This document shows, piece after piece, positions 1 through 11,258 of a stretch of 64,000 nt of DNA (positions are counted from its first letter, which is position 1; each line of letters begins with the position of its first letter). The notes beneath the pieces are model-generated. The model worked only from the letters and a program-made list of their open reading frames with translations. It searched no databases and had not been told where the DNA came from. Both the position numbers and the translations under genes were made by a program. The DNA comes from Sphagnum compactum (taxonomy: Eukaryota; Bryophyta; Sphagnopsida; Sphagnales): NCBI GenBank assembly GCA_965153455.1, contig OZ234504.1, positions 4,278,001-4,342,000 on the forward strand, written 5' to 3'.

Positions 1-410
1 AACCTATGGGCCCCACTTTGAGAATCTTGGATGAGGGACATAGGTTTGAATTCATGAATAATTTAATTATTTATTTTGAATTAAAACACAATTGAAAGTG
101 AATTATGTGGACTTGATTAGATTGTATTTTTAAAAATATTTTAAATAATTTAATGATTTATTCATAGGAAGGATGACAGTTTTAAAATGATAGTATGTGA
201 TATATATATATATATATATTGAGTTGATGAATGCGAATGTTTAATAAATGTAGGTAAATGAGGTTGATAATTCATCCATTTTTTTTTTCAAATATATTAA
301 AAATTATAAGTGAATCTTTAGGCTTATATGTTTCCTTACACAAATACATGTTGTCATTTTATGTTAAGACTTGGGATAAGCTTTTTGTGTACTAAATTTA
401 TGTCATAATA
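1..410. other. AT-rich intergenic sequence
   Basis: I see no gene here. There is a short TA dinucleotide run at about 200-219; the rest is unstructured AT-rich sequence. Confidence 0.6.
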
Positions 411-620
411 AATTTGAGCTCCGCATTGTTGTGCGCTACCAGTGACGTTCAACTATTTTAATTTTTTTTATGTTTTCATATATTTATGTCAAAGTCAAAT
501 TTAATTTAAACTAATATACATTTCATGTACATGAAAAAGCACATGTTAATTTGTTTTTTTGTAAAATCCATGTTGGTGGATGTGGAAAAGGATTGAGGTA
601 GTTATTAAATGGAGGTACAT
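411..620 (+). repeat. Interspersed repeat family A, copy 1
   Basis: This block recurs in reverse orientation at 4140-4349 and, more diverged, twice in direct orientation at about 59.8-60.5 kb. Shared landmarks in order are a TTTGAGCTCC(G/A)CATTG start, a stretch like TATTTATGTCAA, CATG(T/G)ACATGAAAA, and CACATGTTAATTTG followed by a T run. No protein is encoded. It could be the end of a retrotransposon or a MITE. I found no target duplication. Confidence 0.7.
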
Positions 621-1800
621 ATGTTGATATATTGATAGATACCCATAAGGTGTGTGACCTTGTTGGGACCCAAGGTAAACCATAAAGCAAATGTAAACAA
701 GGGATGGGTGTCTCATATGGGTATTACCCTACTACTGACCACATAAGGAGGAGTTCATGAGTCATAAATCTTAATTTCTTTGTGAAAGGCTTTTGGGGGT
801 GTTGAGGTGTGGTAACATCCATCCTCAGCATATTTTCTTCTTTCTTTCTTTCTTTCTTGGAAGTTTTAATGAGGAGGAGGTTGCGAGTCATAAATCTTAA
901 GTTCTTAGTGAAATGCTTTTGGGTGTTGAGGTGTGTATAGTACAACCGAGGAGTTGCTTTAAGTCACAACAAACAAGCCCATGACAAGCATTCGGAACAA
1001 CACCTAACCTAACCAAAACCACTTACCTAGCTCCTTTCTTATTGTCTGTATAGGAAGTTGCTTGACTATGTAACAAATGGGAAAGGTCATCCGAATGTAG
1101 TAGTAGATTGCAGGGAGAAAACCCCTCTATTTGTAGCTGAAGAAGCACATCCGCAAGGAAGCATAATCAGCTAAGTTGTAGCTGTAATAATTTGTCGGTT
1201 GTACAGCATAGAAATGCACTTTAGTATACATAATACACACTTTTGGTCTCAATGATTTTGATGTGGAATAGAGCCTCAAGTGAAGTCAGAACACCATAAT
1301 TGGCCATTTCCTAGGGAGCCCAGCATGGGCCAACAATTTGCCTATCAACCCAAACACACACACACACAAAGTGGTGATACTGTTTGGAATCTCATGCAAA
1401 GAAGTGATTGATCTTCGAAGTCTCTGGCTTTCTCACCAATCTCACCTTGCTCTTTCTTGTTTTGTTTTTCTTTTAGGTATAGGCTAGTAGTGGGTTAGGA
1501 TACTTGTTGGCCTTTAGATTCGGGCAATTTTTGGGTAGAAGTTAACAACTTGAGAAATGGATGCTGGTGTTTCCTAGTGTATCTAAAAACCCAATTTAGA
1601 AAAAAAAAAAAAAGAACCTGCCATTTGGAGACAGATTTAAGTTCATAATCAACTCATTGAGGGTTTAATGATACACACTACCCATTTATCCAAACTAGGC
1701 CAATGGATCTTCTTCATAGTTGATAGAGAAAGATGGTTTGGAGCTTTGGGTTGTTATGTTTTTCTGTCAGACTGGATTTGAGCATGTAGTAGAGTAGACA
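621..1800. other. Intergenic, no gene seen
   Basis: Unique-looking AT-rich DNA with a TTTC run near 838-858 and a CA run at about 1350-1366. Two short similar stretches (about 740-830 and 860-940) share the phrases GAGTCATAAATCTTAA and GCTTTTGGG, which suggests a small local duplication. No coding pattern is visible. Confidence 0.5.
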
Positions 1801-1870
1801 TGAATGTAATGATTAAGGAGTTGAACCCTCATTGACGCCGAGTGAGAGGTTCAAATCCTCACACTTACAA
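1801..1870 (+). repeat. tRNA-like (SINE-type) fragment
   Basis: There is an A-box-like stretch (AATGATTAAGGAG) and, about 40 bases later, a B-box-like GGTTCAAATCC followed by TCACACTTACAA. The same B-box and tail recur at 54101-54185. The sequence does not fold convincingly into a functional tRNA, so a tRNA-derived SINE relic is the better reading. A decayed tRNA gene is also possible. Confidence 0.4.
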
Positions 1871-1939
1871 CTACCATCTCTCTTATGTCCAACAATTGAC
1901 AATCATTCCACAAGTTTGGAATTCTAACTGTAATGGTAT

Positions 1940-2165
1940 ATTTCCTCCACATTTTTGGCCTTGCCTTGGCAGACAAGGATATTGTAATTGGATTCATTAT
2001 AGAGTATAGTAGCTTAAGGGATTTCAGCCCCTAAGTAATAGGTCTATTTTTATATGAGAATTTGTGAAAGATGATATTTTGGCTTGTGTTGAAACTTGAT
2101 ATTAGCTATAGAGTTATAATATCTTGAAGGATTTTTGGTTTCTTTTAGAGGAATTTTTTTTGCCC
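1940..2165 (+). repeat. Interspersed repeat family B, copy 1
   Basis: It begins near TTGGCCTTGCCTTGGCA and shares a long stretch with copies at 2622-2902 and 9449-9705, including TTCATTATAGAGTATAG, AATAGGTCTAT and AAAGATGATATTTTGG. The copy ends earlier than the other two, after the AGAGGAATTTTT stretch. No protein is encoded. Confidence 0.75.
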
Positions 2166-2621
2166 TAATTTTGAGAATGCCCCAAACATGGGGTGTTTGG
2201 CGCGTTGCCCTACACTTAGCACTATATATAATCCACATTTGAGGTCCTCTTCACATGTTATTGATAATAGAGTTATTTGTAAAGTTGTGAACGGGGGCAC
2301 CAAAACCCCCCAATTTCGTCGAAACTAGGATTAAGATGAAAATTGAGACCCAAAAATGTATTTCGCCCCTCAATTTTGACTTTTTTTTTTTTTTGTTTTG
2401 CTAAATTTTGTCACTTTGCAAATACCTTTCATTTGGGGATGGACTAGAGATAAAGAGTGAAATTAAATCCCAAAGAAAGATTGGGTGACTTTATGATTCA
2501 TTTGGTTCTCAATCACTACACATATAGAGTATGAAACATCACTTGCTAGTTCTCGGTCTTGCGGTGATCTATTCTATTGACATAACCAGTTTTGGTGGCC
2601 TATTCAGACATTACAACAACT
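2166..2621. other. Spacer between family B copies
   Basis: AT-rich with a small palindrome (GGGGGCACCAAAACCCCC, about 2294-2311). No gene is visible. Confidence 0.45.
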
Positions 2622-2902
2622 TTTTGGCCTTGCCTACCATGGCAAGGATATTTGTGTTTAGGGTTCATTATAGAGTATAGGTAATAGCTTAAGGGATTTT
2701 GGCCCATACTAGGTAATAAATAATAGGTCTATTTTTTTTTATATGAGGATTTTTGAAAGATGATATTTTGGGCTTGGGTTGAAACTTGAGAATAGTTATA
2801 GAGTTATAATATCTTGAAGGATTTGGGTTTCTTTTTAGAGGATTTTTTTTTTGAAGATTATATTTTTGCATGGTGAAATATTTGAGTTTCCATAATTACC
2901 AC
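2622..2902 (+). repeat. Interspersed repeat family B, copy 2
   Basis: This is the longest match to copy 3 and starts with the near-palindrome CCTTGCCTACCATGGCAAGG. The two copies stay similar as far as CATGGTGAAATATTTGA and TTTCCATAATT, then diverge abruptly, which marks a shared boundary. Confidence 0.75.
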
Positions 2903-4139
2903 TGAACGGAATAGTGTGAAACCCAGTATCAAGGCCATAGTGAACCAGCTAGCACGCACTAGTGCACCAATGTGGATGGATGATGGATGGTGCACTGATA
3001 GGATTCTCTTTTCTATCCTTGTGCCATCCCAGGTTGACTTATTTTGTTTGCCCTTTCTCAGCCTTGATCTCAATTTTTTCATATTGAGGTGCTTGAAAAA
3101 AATTAAATACTTGTAAAAATATTTCACTTATTTTGAAGTATTTGAACTTTATTTTTTAAACTATCATAAATTTTAGATCCGATTCAAGTATTTGCAAGTA
3201 GCTTAAAAAAAACATGATTATAACAATTTAGCTTTTGAAGTCCATGCAAACAAGAGTTAAGAATTATGTACCAAAAAAAATAATATTATCCCCATAAAAT
3301 CATTTACTTGTAAGTCTTTTTATTGAAGGACCCCAATATTTAATTGCTTGCACTACTTTTTGTGTATACTTTACCATGCTTTCACCCCCCAGGAATCTAA
3401 CAAGCCATTGTCATAAGAAAGTAAAGGCATCTAATCACACTATCCACAATGGTTATGCATTGAAGGCATTTCGACTATTGGAAAAATCTTATAACAATGT
3501 GGGTTTTGATTTGATTGTGGACCTTGATATGAATTCCATTGATTTTCACTTCATGATGAATTCTAAACATAACATATCAAACATGCACAAAACACAGCAA
3601 GATGTTGAAATAAACAAAACACAAAATCAAAAAACATTGCATCAAATTGCACTGAATATTCATAAACTAGATACATATAGGATTAAAATGCAACTTGAGA
3701 TGGACACTAAAATTGTGCTTCCATATTTTGAATAAAAATTATAGGTCTTCCTTGAGGAGAAGTGATATTCATTTTATGGTGTTGTTCACTCGCAGTCACA
3801 AGTTTAACATAAAGAATCTTGAAAGCACTCAACGACATGGCAATATGCACAATGAAAACTACATCTACTACAAAATGCAATACTTTACAAATCTTTACTT
3901 CAAAGTCTAAAGTGATTTCTAATTCTAGTGACATAGGAATTGGTTTATATGGGGTTCTTTGCAAAAAGTTTCGTATGTCACTTCTACATGACCATTTCGA
4001 TTCGTATGGTCATCCTTGGACCATTCCAATGAATTTCCAAAGACAATTCAAAAATAACTACCTCATTTTCAAGCTTAATTATTTCATAACTATTTCCTTT
4101 CCTATTAATTTTCATAATAACTATTTCTCACCTTTCCTA
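2903..4139. other. Intergenic, no supported gene
   Basis: The open frames here are short and have no domain I recognise. The longest, at 3376-3735, is Asn/His/Lys-rich as expected of chance frames in AT-rich DNA. I found no splice-consistent gene. Confidence 0.5.
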
Positions 4140-4349
4140 ATAACTGCCTTCATTTTATGATTACCTCATTCCTATTTTCCTATCCACCAACATTGATAAA
4201 AAAAACAAATTAACATGTGCCTTTTCATGTCCATGAAATGTATATTAATTTAAATTAAATTTGACATTGACATAAATATATGAAAACATAAGAAAAAATT
4301 AAAATAGTTAATCGTCATTGGTAGCGCGTAGCAATGTGGAGCTCAAATT
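4140..4349 (-). repeat. Interspersed repeat family A, copy 2 (inverted)
   Basis: This is the reverse complement of copy 1. The strongest stretch is 4205-4349, ending at AGCTCAAATT (4340-4349), which pairs with 411-420. It continues leftward past copy 1 similarity into GCTTGAAAATGAGGTAG (rc, about 4060), which is also present in the 59.9-kb copy, so the family unit is at least 300 bp. Confidence 0.7.
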
Positions 4350-6009
4350 GAAATAGAATATAATTAAGTGACAAACATTGTTTGAAAGAATGGGAGTTAT
4401 GGCAATGATGACCTTCTCTCTTGGCAAACTTGCTAACAATTCAAACCCTATAATTCTAATTGAAAGTGCTTACACAAATGATCACAATGGCATTGTTGAT
4501 TACATCCTACAATGGTTGTTTGAGAAGATGATGATTTGGACCCAACAATGGGGTGGAATCATCATGGCGATATGACTAGCCATTGACAAATCATATGGCT
4601 CCATTGGTGGATGCCTTTGTTGTGGTTTGGTTACTATTTTAGATTTTTGCATCTACCTATTGACCCATAGAAATGTCTAGTGTTTTCAAATTATATTTTT
4701 CTTAAAAAAAAGGCCAATATCAACCTTTAGAACCAATTTGATATTCAATAGGAATTTGTTGTAGTTTTTAATAACCACCCAACATAAGATTGCACTATCT
4801 CCCTCCCCTATGAACTTTTTAAAGAATCTTTCCCCCTCCCCCCCCCCAATGTGGGTTTTGCCTTCACACCCCCAATAAGCAAGGATAAGTTTTTCTCGCT
4901 TCCCTTGGTTGTTAATCCTTTGGCCTCAAACAATGTTCATTCAACAATGCATTATGCTCCTTAATTAAGTGTTTTCCAACCTTGTCAAATGGAAACTTGA
5001 ACAAATTTTTCCCCCTTTAAAAATTTGTTATGAAATATTTAAAAATCATTTTCTAAACATATTTGAAATATCAATATTATGTTTTGAATCATATATTCAC
5101 CATTGTTTAAATCCATTCTAATTGAAAGCATTTAGTTTTTCAAAATGATCAATATTCAATTTAACCTTCTTCATTTAACAATAAGTAATTGACTTTGTTA
5201 CATTTCAACAAACATATTGATTGCATGGGTATCCATTTATTTTGTTATGCCCATTGTGATAATCATGTATTGACCATTTATGTCAACCTTTCCTTTGAGG
5301 CTCATGACCAAGGATGGGGCAAGACAAAATAATACATAAAAAATGGAGTCATGACATGACATGCTTCAAACACATTCCCAATGTGAATGCAAAGTGTTGC
5401 TTGAGTGTCAAGGAAGAACTCCCATGATTCTTAAACACATTTTCACTTTGAGGATTCGAACTAATGTTATATAAATATAAATACGTAACCTAAAGAAAAA
5501 TAAAAAAATTAGTCGAATTTACATGAAAAAAAAAATTCCAAAAAATTCCCAATTTTTTAGTAAAAAATTGGCAAAATTTTGCTAGAGAAAAAAACGTTGA
5601 TTTGAACTCCTATGGAATAGGCTTGCATTTTGGACATAGACCTTAGTTGCATTTTAATTTTTTTTCTTTTTGCAAAATTGAGGATTTCTCTTTTGCTAAA
5701 TAGGTTTCTTCATTTTTTCTTTTGCTATATTGGTTTTTTTTTTGGCTAAATTGGGGGGGTTTTGTTTTTCTTTTGCTAAATGCGTCCCCCCCCCTTTGTT
5801 TAAAAATTTGGGGGCACTTGGAGTTATGTGGGATTAGATCCAATTATCAAAGGTGTATTCTCAACTCTTTATTTGTATTTAGGATTTTTTTTTTGGGGTT
5901 TTTTGCGTAAATTGTTGGCTTTGAAAGCTCATGAAACAATTTTCATTTCCAAGGGAAGAACATGAAAGAAATCATGAGTTGAAAAGAAATTAATTAATTT
6001 ATAAAATTT
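4350..6009. other. Intergenic, low complexity
   Basis: Homopolymer-rich DNA: a C run near 4840, and T and G runs at 5655-5800. No gene is supported. Confidence 0.5.
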
Positions 6010-6255
6010 ATCCTTTTTTGTCACCTACAATATATTCATCCCTTTTTGTCACCTACAATGTTTTCATCCCTTTTTGCACCTACATTATTATTTATCCTTT
6101 TTTGTCACCTACAATATATTCATCCCTTTTTTGTCACCTACAATGTTTCATCCCTTTTTGCACCTACATTATTATTTATCCTTTTTTGCACCTACATTAT
6201 ATTCATCCCTTTTTGTCCACCTACAATATCTTCATCCCTTTTTTGCACTCCCATG
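6010..6255 (+). repeat. Minisatellite, about 28-bp unit
   Basis: About nine tandem copies of a unit like CACCTACAATATATTCATCC plus CTTTTTGT. Units vary between ACAATATATT, ACAATGTTTT and ACATTATTATT. All forward frames stay open through it because the unit lacks stop codons, so those frames are not genes. Confidence 0.9.
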
Positions 6256-6423
6256 TCTCAACTAGCTAGATGGCCCATTAACTAGGCTGAAGATAATTGC
6301 TACCCAGGGATTTTTTTTTCTTTAGTTTTTTTTGTTGTATTATTCTGGCAACTTAAGTCACACTTAGGTTTTAAATTGATGAACTTTTTGATAATTTTTA
6401 AAATAAAAAAATCCTAAGTAGCT

Positions 6424-6426
<3 letters not shown>

Positions 6427-6458
<32 letters not shown>
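6427..6458. repeat. (AT)n microsatellite
   Basis: Sixteen uninterrupted AT dinucleotides. Similar runs occur at about 200-219 and 21917-21941. Confidence 0.95.
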
Positions 6459-6462
<4 letters not shown>

Positions 6463-7886
6463 AATTTTTAAATTTATTTTTCACCACAATGTGAAAATTT
6501 GTCACCCAAAAAAAACATTGCTATTACCTAGTCCATAGGACACACAAACCCAAGAGGCTTATGATGACCCTGGTTTTTAAGATCTCAATTTTTAAGACCT
6601 CGCATAATATGAGATGATGAGCACTCTTCTCTTATATTTGTCAATTTTGTGACTTGGATCCATTGATAAAGAAGATTTAGCCACATTTTGGCTATAAACC
6701 TTGTATGAAAGTTTTTAAATTGTAAGCATCCTTCTATAGTTTTGGCTACCTAGTGGAACAACCTATAGAAATTTGGTTACTTCAATTTTTAATATTTCAG
6801 AATTTGGTGCTTTAAAACCCGAAAATTCACTTCATTTTTTCATTTTCTCTTTTTGGCAAAATTTCATGGGCTAAAAACAAAGGCTGCTGTGCAGTGTGGA
6901 GGCAGGAAACTTGAGGGTCCAGAAATACATTGTATATATACACACACAATTGTTTTTTTCCAGAAAAAAATTGGGAAATTTTTGAATAAATGTGTTTTTC
7001 TGGTGTAATTCAACTAATTTTGCTAATTTCTTGGAAAAAAAAATTCACCCATTTTTCAATATCTCAAAATTGGGGAAAGAAAATACCCCTGATCCCTTGG
7101 ATGATCTTAGTTGCCGGATGGGCTTGATGCAAGTCTTGACTAATGAAAGCATTCTTCCAAGGATGAGTTTACAAGAGAAGCTTTTGATTCTCATTGTGCC
7201 AATGAATGAATGAGACAACATCCGACGGATTAGTGTTGGATGAATAGAAACCTCACATTACTCACATTGTATAAGCTGCTGTTTGCAAATTTCATGTGGT
7301 CAGAAGGGTGGTGTCTGGTTCTCACTGAATAGTTCCCCAATTCAAGGCATTAATCATTTAAAATGTCACAAATTACAAATATTTGAACCTTTTACCCTAA
7401 ATTATTATACAGATATAAGCAGGGTTTTTGGGGGTAAAAATAGAATTTATTTATTTAATAATATTATTTTCCTTTTCAATTTGGCGATGTAGCCACACTG
7501 GCGATCATCCACAAGAGGAATTAGCCAGATTTGGCTACAGATCAGAGAAGAAAGTAGAAAATTTTAAGAATTCTTGAAATTTATGAAAAGGAGCGAAGAG
7601 AATTAATCTTGATACTTTTTTGCATATAACGCTCCCAATAATTCCCAAGAATTGATAAATTTGACAACAATGCACAATTGTTGAAGGTAAAGATGATGGC
7701 ACAAAACCGCTTGTGAGAAGCTCCTCCATCTAACTAAGTTTCTGTTGACATATTAGAGTTATCCGTAAAGTAAGAAAAACACAGCACCAGAACCTTGAGT
7801 TTGGTCATACACAGGGTGAGATTCAAAAAAAAAGACCTGCAAAAAAGTACACTAGCATTCAAGGGGGGATGAAACTCATAGAACTA
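6459..7886. other. Intergenic, no supported gene
   Basis: AT-rich sequence with scattered phrases of the form TTTGGCTA(C/T)A and TTAGCCA. They recur near 17.7 and 29.6 kb and probably reflect an old dispersed repeat. No coding similarity is recognised. Confidence 0.45.
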
Positions 7887-8240
7887 TCAATTTTGGTGGT
7901 AAACTGAGTTCCATTCTGTCTTTCCTTCTTCCTGAGCACCTCCACTGCTGCGACATATATTTAATGTTTGTCTCTCCCCCTCCCCCACTTTCTTTGCAAT
8001 TGACGTGGTGGCAATGTGACAATCACCACACACCTGCAGAGTATTTGAAAACATTTGAGTGGAGTGGTAGCAGATTTGTGCTGATAAGCTCATGCAATCA
8101 ATGGCTCTAGCTTCTCATTGCGGTTGACAAACAAATGGAATATCCATTTGCAGTCCATTTCTGCTATGTCCACATTAGTATGAACTCTGCAAGCACCAAG
8201 CAAGGCTGCTTGCTGGTGTGCAACACCCATTCTGGCCAAG
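7887..8240 (-). pseudogene. PPR-DYW protein pseudogene fragment
   Basis: The minus strand encodes two recognisable pieces of a plant organelle RNA-editing PPR protein. Around 8230-8130 it reads AALLGACRVHTNVDIAEM, matching the E-motif region (typically W-x-ALLGACR-x-H-x-N-V-x-x-G-E). Around 8060-7970 it reads NTLQVCGDCHIATTSIAKKV, matching the DYW deaminase zinc motif that includes CGDCH. In intact proteins about 150 residues lie between these landmarks. Here they are almost adjacent and separated by a stop. After AKKVG the frame shifts, and only a faint W-x-C-S remnant of the terminal motif follows. The PPR array is missing. This is an internally deleted, frame-broken relic with no expected product. 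Confidence 0.72.
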
Positions 8241-8429
8241 GTTAGACCATGCCAGTATAGTGATTAATTAACTGTTGCAGCAATACTTATAAACTAGGCC
8301 CATCATGGATTCAAACTAGTAGTAGGCAACCTTGAAAATCGTCCGTAGAATTGTGCTTCCATTTTCAAGTGTGCCCCATTGTGAAGCAGAAGACTAGACA
8401 CTAGACCCAAGAATTCAACACGCATGTTA
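8241..8429. other. Spacer
   Basis: Contains a weak GATTCAAAC box near 8310. I do not call it a tRNA-like element. Nothing else is visible. Confidence 0.4.
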
Positions 8430-8889
8430 GTGCCAACTTCTGGAATTGCATGTATGCACCAAGTTTTGATTGAACAAACTACATAAGTGCCAAGTTCCGG
8501 AATTTCATTTATGCACCAAGTTTTGATTGAACAGACTACATAAGTGCCAAGTTCTGGAATTGCATGTATGCACCAAGTTTTGATTGAACAAACTACATAA
8601 GTGCCAAGTTCTGGAATTTCATGTATGCACCAAGTTTTGATGGAACAAACTACACGAGTGCCAAGTTCTGGAATTTCATGTATGCACCAAGTTTTGATGG
8701 AACAAACTACACGAGTGCCAAGTTCTGGAATTTCATGTATGCACTAAGTTTTCATCGAATAAACTAAACAAGTGAAAACTTCTGGAATTCCATGTATGCA
8801 CCAAGTTTTCATTGAAGAAACTAAACAAGTGCCCACTTCTGGAATTTCATGTATGCACCACCAAGTTTTGATTGAACAAAGTACACGAG
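8430..8889 (+). repeat. Minisatellite, 57-bp unit, about 8 copies
   Basis: Head-to-tail copies of a unit that runs GTGCCAAGTTCTGGAATTTC, then ATGTATGCACCAAGTTTTGA, then TGGAACAAACTACACGA. The first units are the most alike. The last two differ most (TTTTCATCGAATAAACTAAA). The unit has no open frame of note, and there are no unique spacers, so this is not a CRISPR array. Confidence 0.93.
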
Positions 8890-9406
8890 TAATGCTCCAG
8901 AACCCTGTTTGGTGTACTACAAGGAAGAGGTTGCCAGGTTGAAATTCAATATAGAAATGTTATGGTTTGCGCATCCCTCAGTAAAATCAGAGAACATGAA
9001 CATGCATTTTCAGAGGCAAAATGTTGCATGCCTGTGATCAATTGCAACATTGCCTGAAATTGCATGACATCAATTGCAATTGCCTCAAACTCAATATCAT
9101 ATTATCTAATACATGGGGTTCCAAATAATTGTGGCAGAAGTAAAGCACAATAACAGTGAAGGTGTTTCCCAAAAAACAAAGAACTATGGTTTGTTCTGTA
9201 ATGTTTTTTCTTCTTCTTCTTTTTTGTTTGGGAAAGGCACAAATGAACGTAACGAATCCATTGCAAAAAGAAGAATAACACAACCCAACTGAACCAGGAA
9301 GTGTGAGAAGCACTCAACCCACCTGATTACGGAATGCACCACTTTGTTCTACAGTTTAGAGGGCTGCACACTACAGTCCTTCACCTTTCTTTACAGTCTC
9401 GAAGGG
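8890..9406. other. Intergenic, no supported gene
   Basis: Ordinary AT-rich DNA leading up to the MITE. Two overlapping minus frames at 9038-9317 have no recognisable content. Confidence 0.5.
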
Positions 9407-10034
9407 TTTAGAGCATCTCCACCCCACACCCGCAAACAACACCTTTATTGGCTTTGCCTACCAAGGCAAGGAATTGTGTTTAGATTCATTATAGAGTATA
9501 GTAGCTTCAGGGATTTTTATAGGCCCCTAGGTAATAATAGGTCTATCTTTATACGAGGATTTTTGGAAGATGATAATTTGGCTTGTGTTGAAACTTGAGA
9601 TTAGTTCATTATAGAGTTCTAATGTCTTGAAGGAGTTTGGGTTCTTTTAGAGGATGTTTTTGAAGATTATATTTTTGCATGGTGAAATATTTGAATTTCC
9701 ATAATTCTTCTTTTGGCTTAAGATACTTTTTAATGGAAATAGGAAGGCCACAGACCCCTTGTTTTAGAATAGACTACCGTTTAATGATCACTGTCCCCAC
9801 CCACAAACATCGTAAAAGTCCCCTTTAAACACTCAAAGACCATTTATGTCTTTACATCTGGACGAGTAATAGTCACTGTCCAAATCCATAGTAGAAAAAA
9901 GCTTTTTAAAGGGATGAAAATGACCACTGCAAAATGGACCATCAATACCAGAGAGCAGCAGGATTTGCTATCCTGCTGCAAGATTTAATGAAAAGGGGTG
10001 TTTGTTTGCTGGTATGGGGTGGAGATGCTTTTAG
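9407..10034. mobile_element. MITE with terminal inverted repeats and 5-bp TSD
   Basis: The element runs from 9412 to 10029 (618 bp). The left end reads AGCATCTCCACCCCACACC and continues to GCAAACAACACC. The right end, reverse-complemented, reads AGCATCTCCACCCCATACC and continues to GCAAACAAACACC. These are inverted repeats of about 33 bp with few differences. Identical TTTAG flanks at 9407-9411 and 10030-10034 are the target-site duplication. There is no transposase inside, so it is non-autonomous. The interior carries family B copy 3. TIR sequence and TSD length do not let me name the superfamily with confidence. Confidence 0.88.
9449..9705 (+). repeat. Interspersed repeat family B, copy 3 (inside the MITE)
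   Basis: Starts at TTGGCTTTGCCTACCAAGGC and matches copies 1 and 2 through CATGGTGAAATATTTGA. It sits wholly between the terminal inverted repeats, so family B is either the body of this transposon family or was captured by it. Confidence 0.75.
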
Positions 10035-10988
10035 ATTAAGAAAGGAATTTTAGACTTCGACCAAATTTCTTTGTGTCAATGTTCTTGCAATGAGTCTCGA
10101 GTGAGGATTGTTAGACCCTGTAGAAGGCCAGGTATAACCTAGTACCCTTCCAGTTCAGACCTTGCCCAAGGTTGGACAATCCGAGAAGCACATGGTTTGG
10201 TCATTTTGATGAAAGCTGACTGATATTAGGCTAGTTCAAAATGGGTACCTTTCTATTAATTTGAAGGTTAACCAACCTATCATGACAACTCCTCACTTCC
10301 TATTTGACTCAAGAACTGCAACAACAATTTCTTTGCTTGTTGCAGTGGCTTGATGAAAAATGTCTGGATCACTGTAATTGAGAATTGAAAAAGAGGAAAA
10401 GCTGATGCCTTGTTCTGTAAAAGAAGTAGGTATTAAGAGAGTCTCCCTTCAGCCTGATTAAAATTATTGACTTAGGGCTGCTGAAGGCAAAATTAGTGAA
10501 TCTCCCATGCATCAACCCTCATCTGACATATAGCACCCTAATCAAACCAAACTCTCTCTCGACTATATTAACCTAAGCTGATGCTTAAATGCTCAATTTA
10601 CATGTATGCTAGTTTTAGTTCTTTTGATGCTCCAACCAAGAGCTTCCTTCACATACAAGTCCCAACTACTTATGAATGATGCTGATCATGCAAATAATGT
10701 ATCTGACCAGACCAATTGCTTGCGCAATGGAAAAATTGAAAGCAACTGACATTGTGGTCCATTGTCATGATCATAATCTCAATCCTCCATCACCCATTAG
10801 ATCACATGAAAAATGAGACTCTCTAAACAGCCATCCCATTTTCTTACATATATTTAATTCAATTTTTCACAATGGCTTCACTCAGCAGACCTACTTCTAC
10901 ATTCTTACTCTCCTAACTATCTGCTTGCACATCTACTCCCCTTTACTGGCCTCCTCCTCCTCCTCCTTAGTTTTTCCTTAGTTATATG
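10035..10988. other. Intergenic between two transposons
   Basis: No gene is recognised. A small (CTC)n stretch lies near 10952-10970. Confidence 0.5.
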
Positions 10989-11258
10989 AGGAGTCAAGGC
11001 CAAAACTTTTTGGGGCCAACAATGGGAAATTTGAGCACTTTTTGACTCCTTGTTTGGCCTCAAGTTAGTAATAAAATATTATTTGTTTGGGGGTCAATGA
11101 GTTTGTGTATAAAGCCAAAAAGTATCAAAAAGTAAGGTAAGGACCAAGACTTCAACTCCTAATATATGGTTTCATTTTATTTTTTCGTATCATTCTTTTT
11201 TTTTAATCTATGCTTCCTTTCTCAAGCTAAACCCTAAAAGGTAGACCACCATAGTGAA

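Noticed and set aside
3376-3735. A 119-codon plus frame
   Set aside because: Asn/Lys/His-rich chance frame in AT-rich DNA, with no domain.
6018-6285. Three overlapping plus-strand frames of 63-83 codons
   Set aside because: They are the three readings of the 28-bp minisatellite, which has no stop codons.
8430-8889. CRISPR array
   Set aside because: Units are contiguous with no unique spacers, in plant-type DNA; this is a minisatellite.
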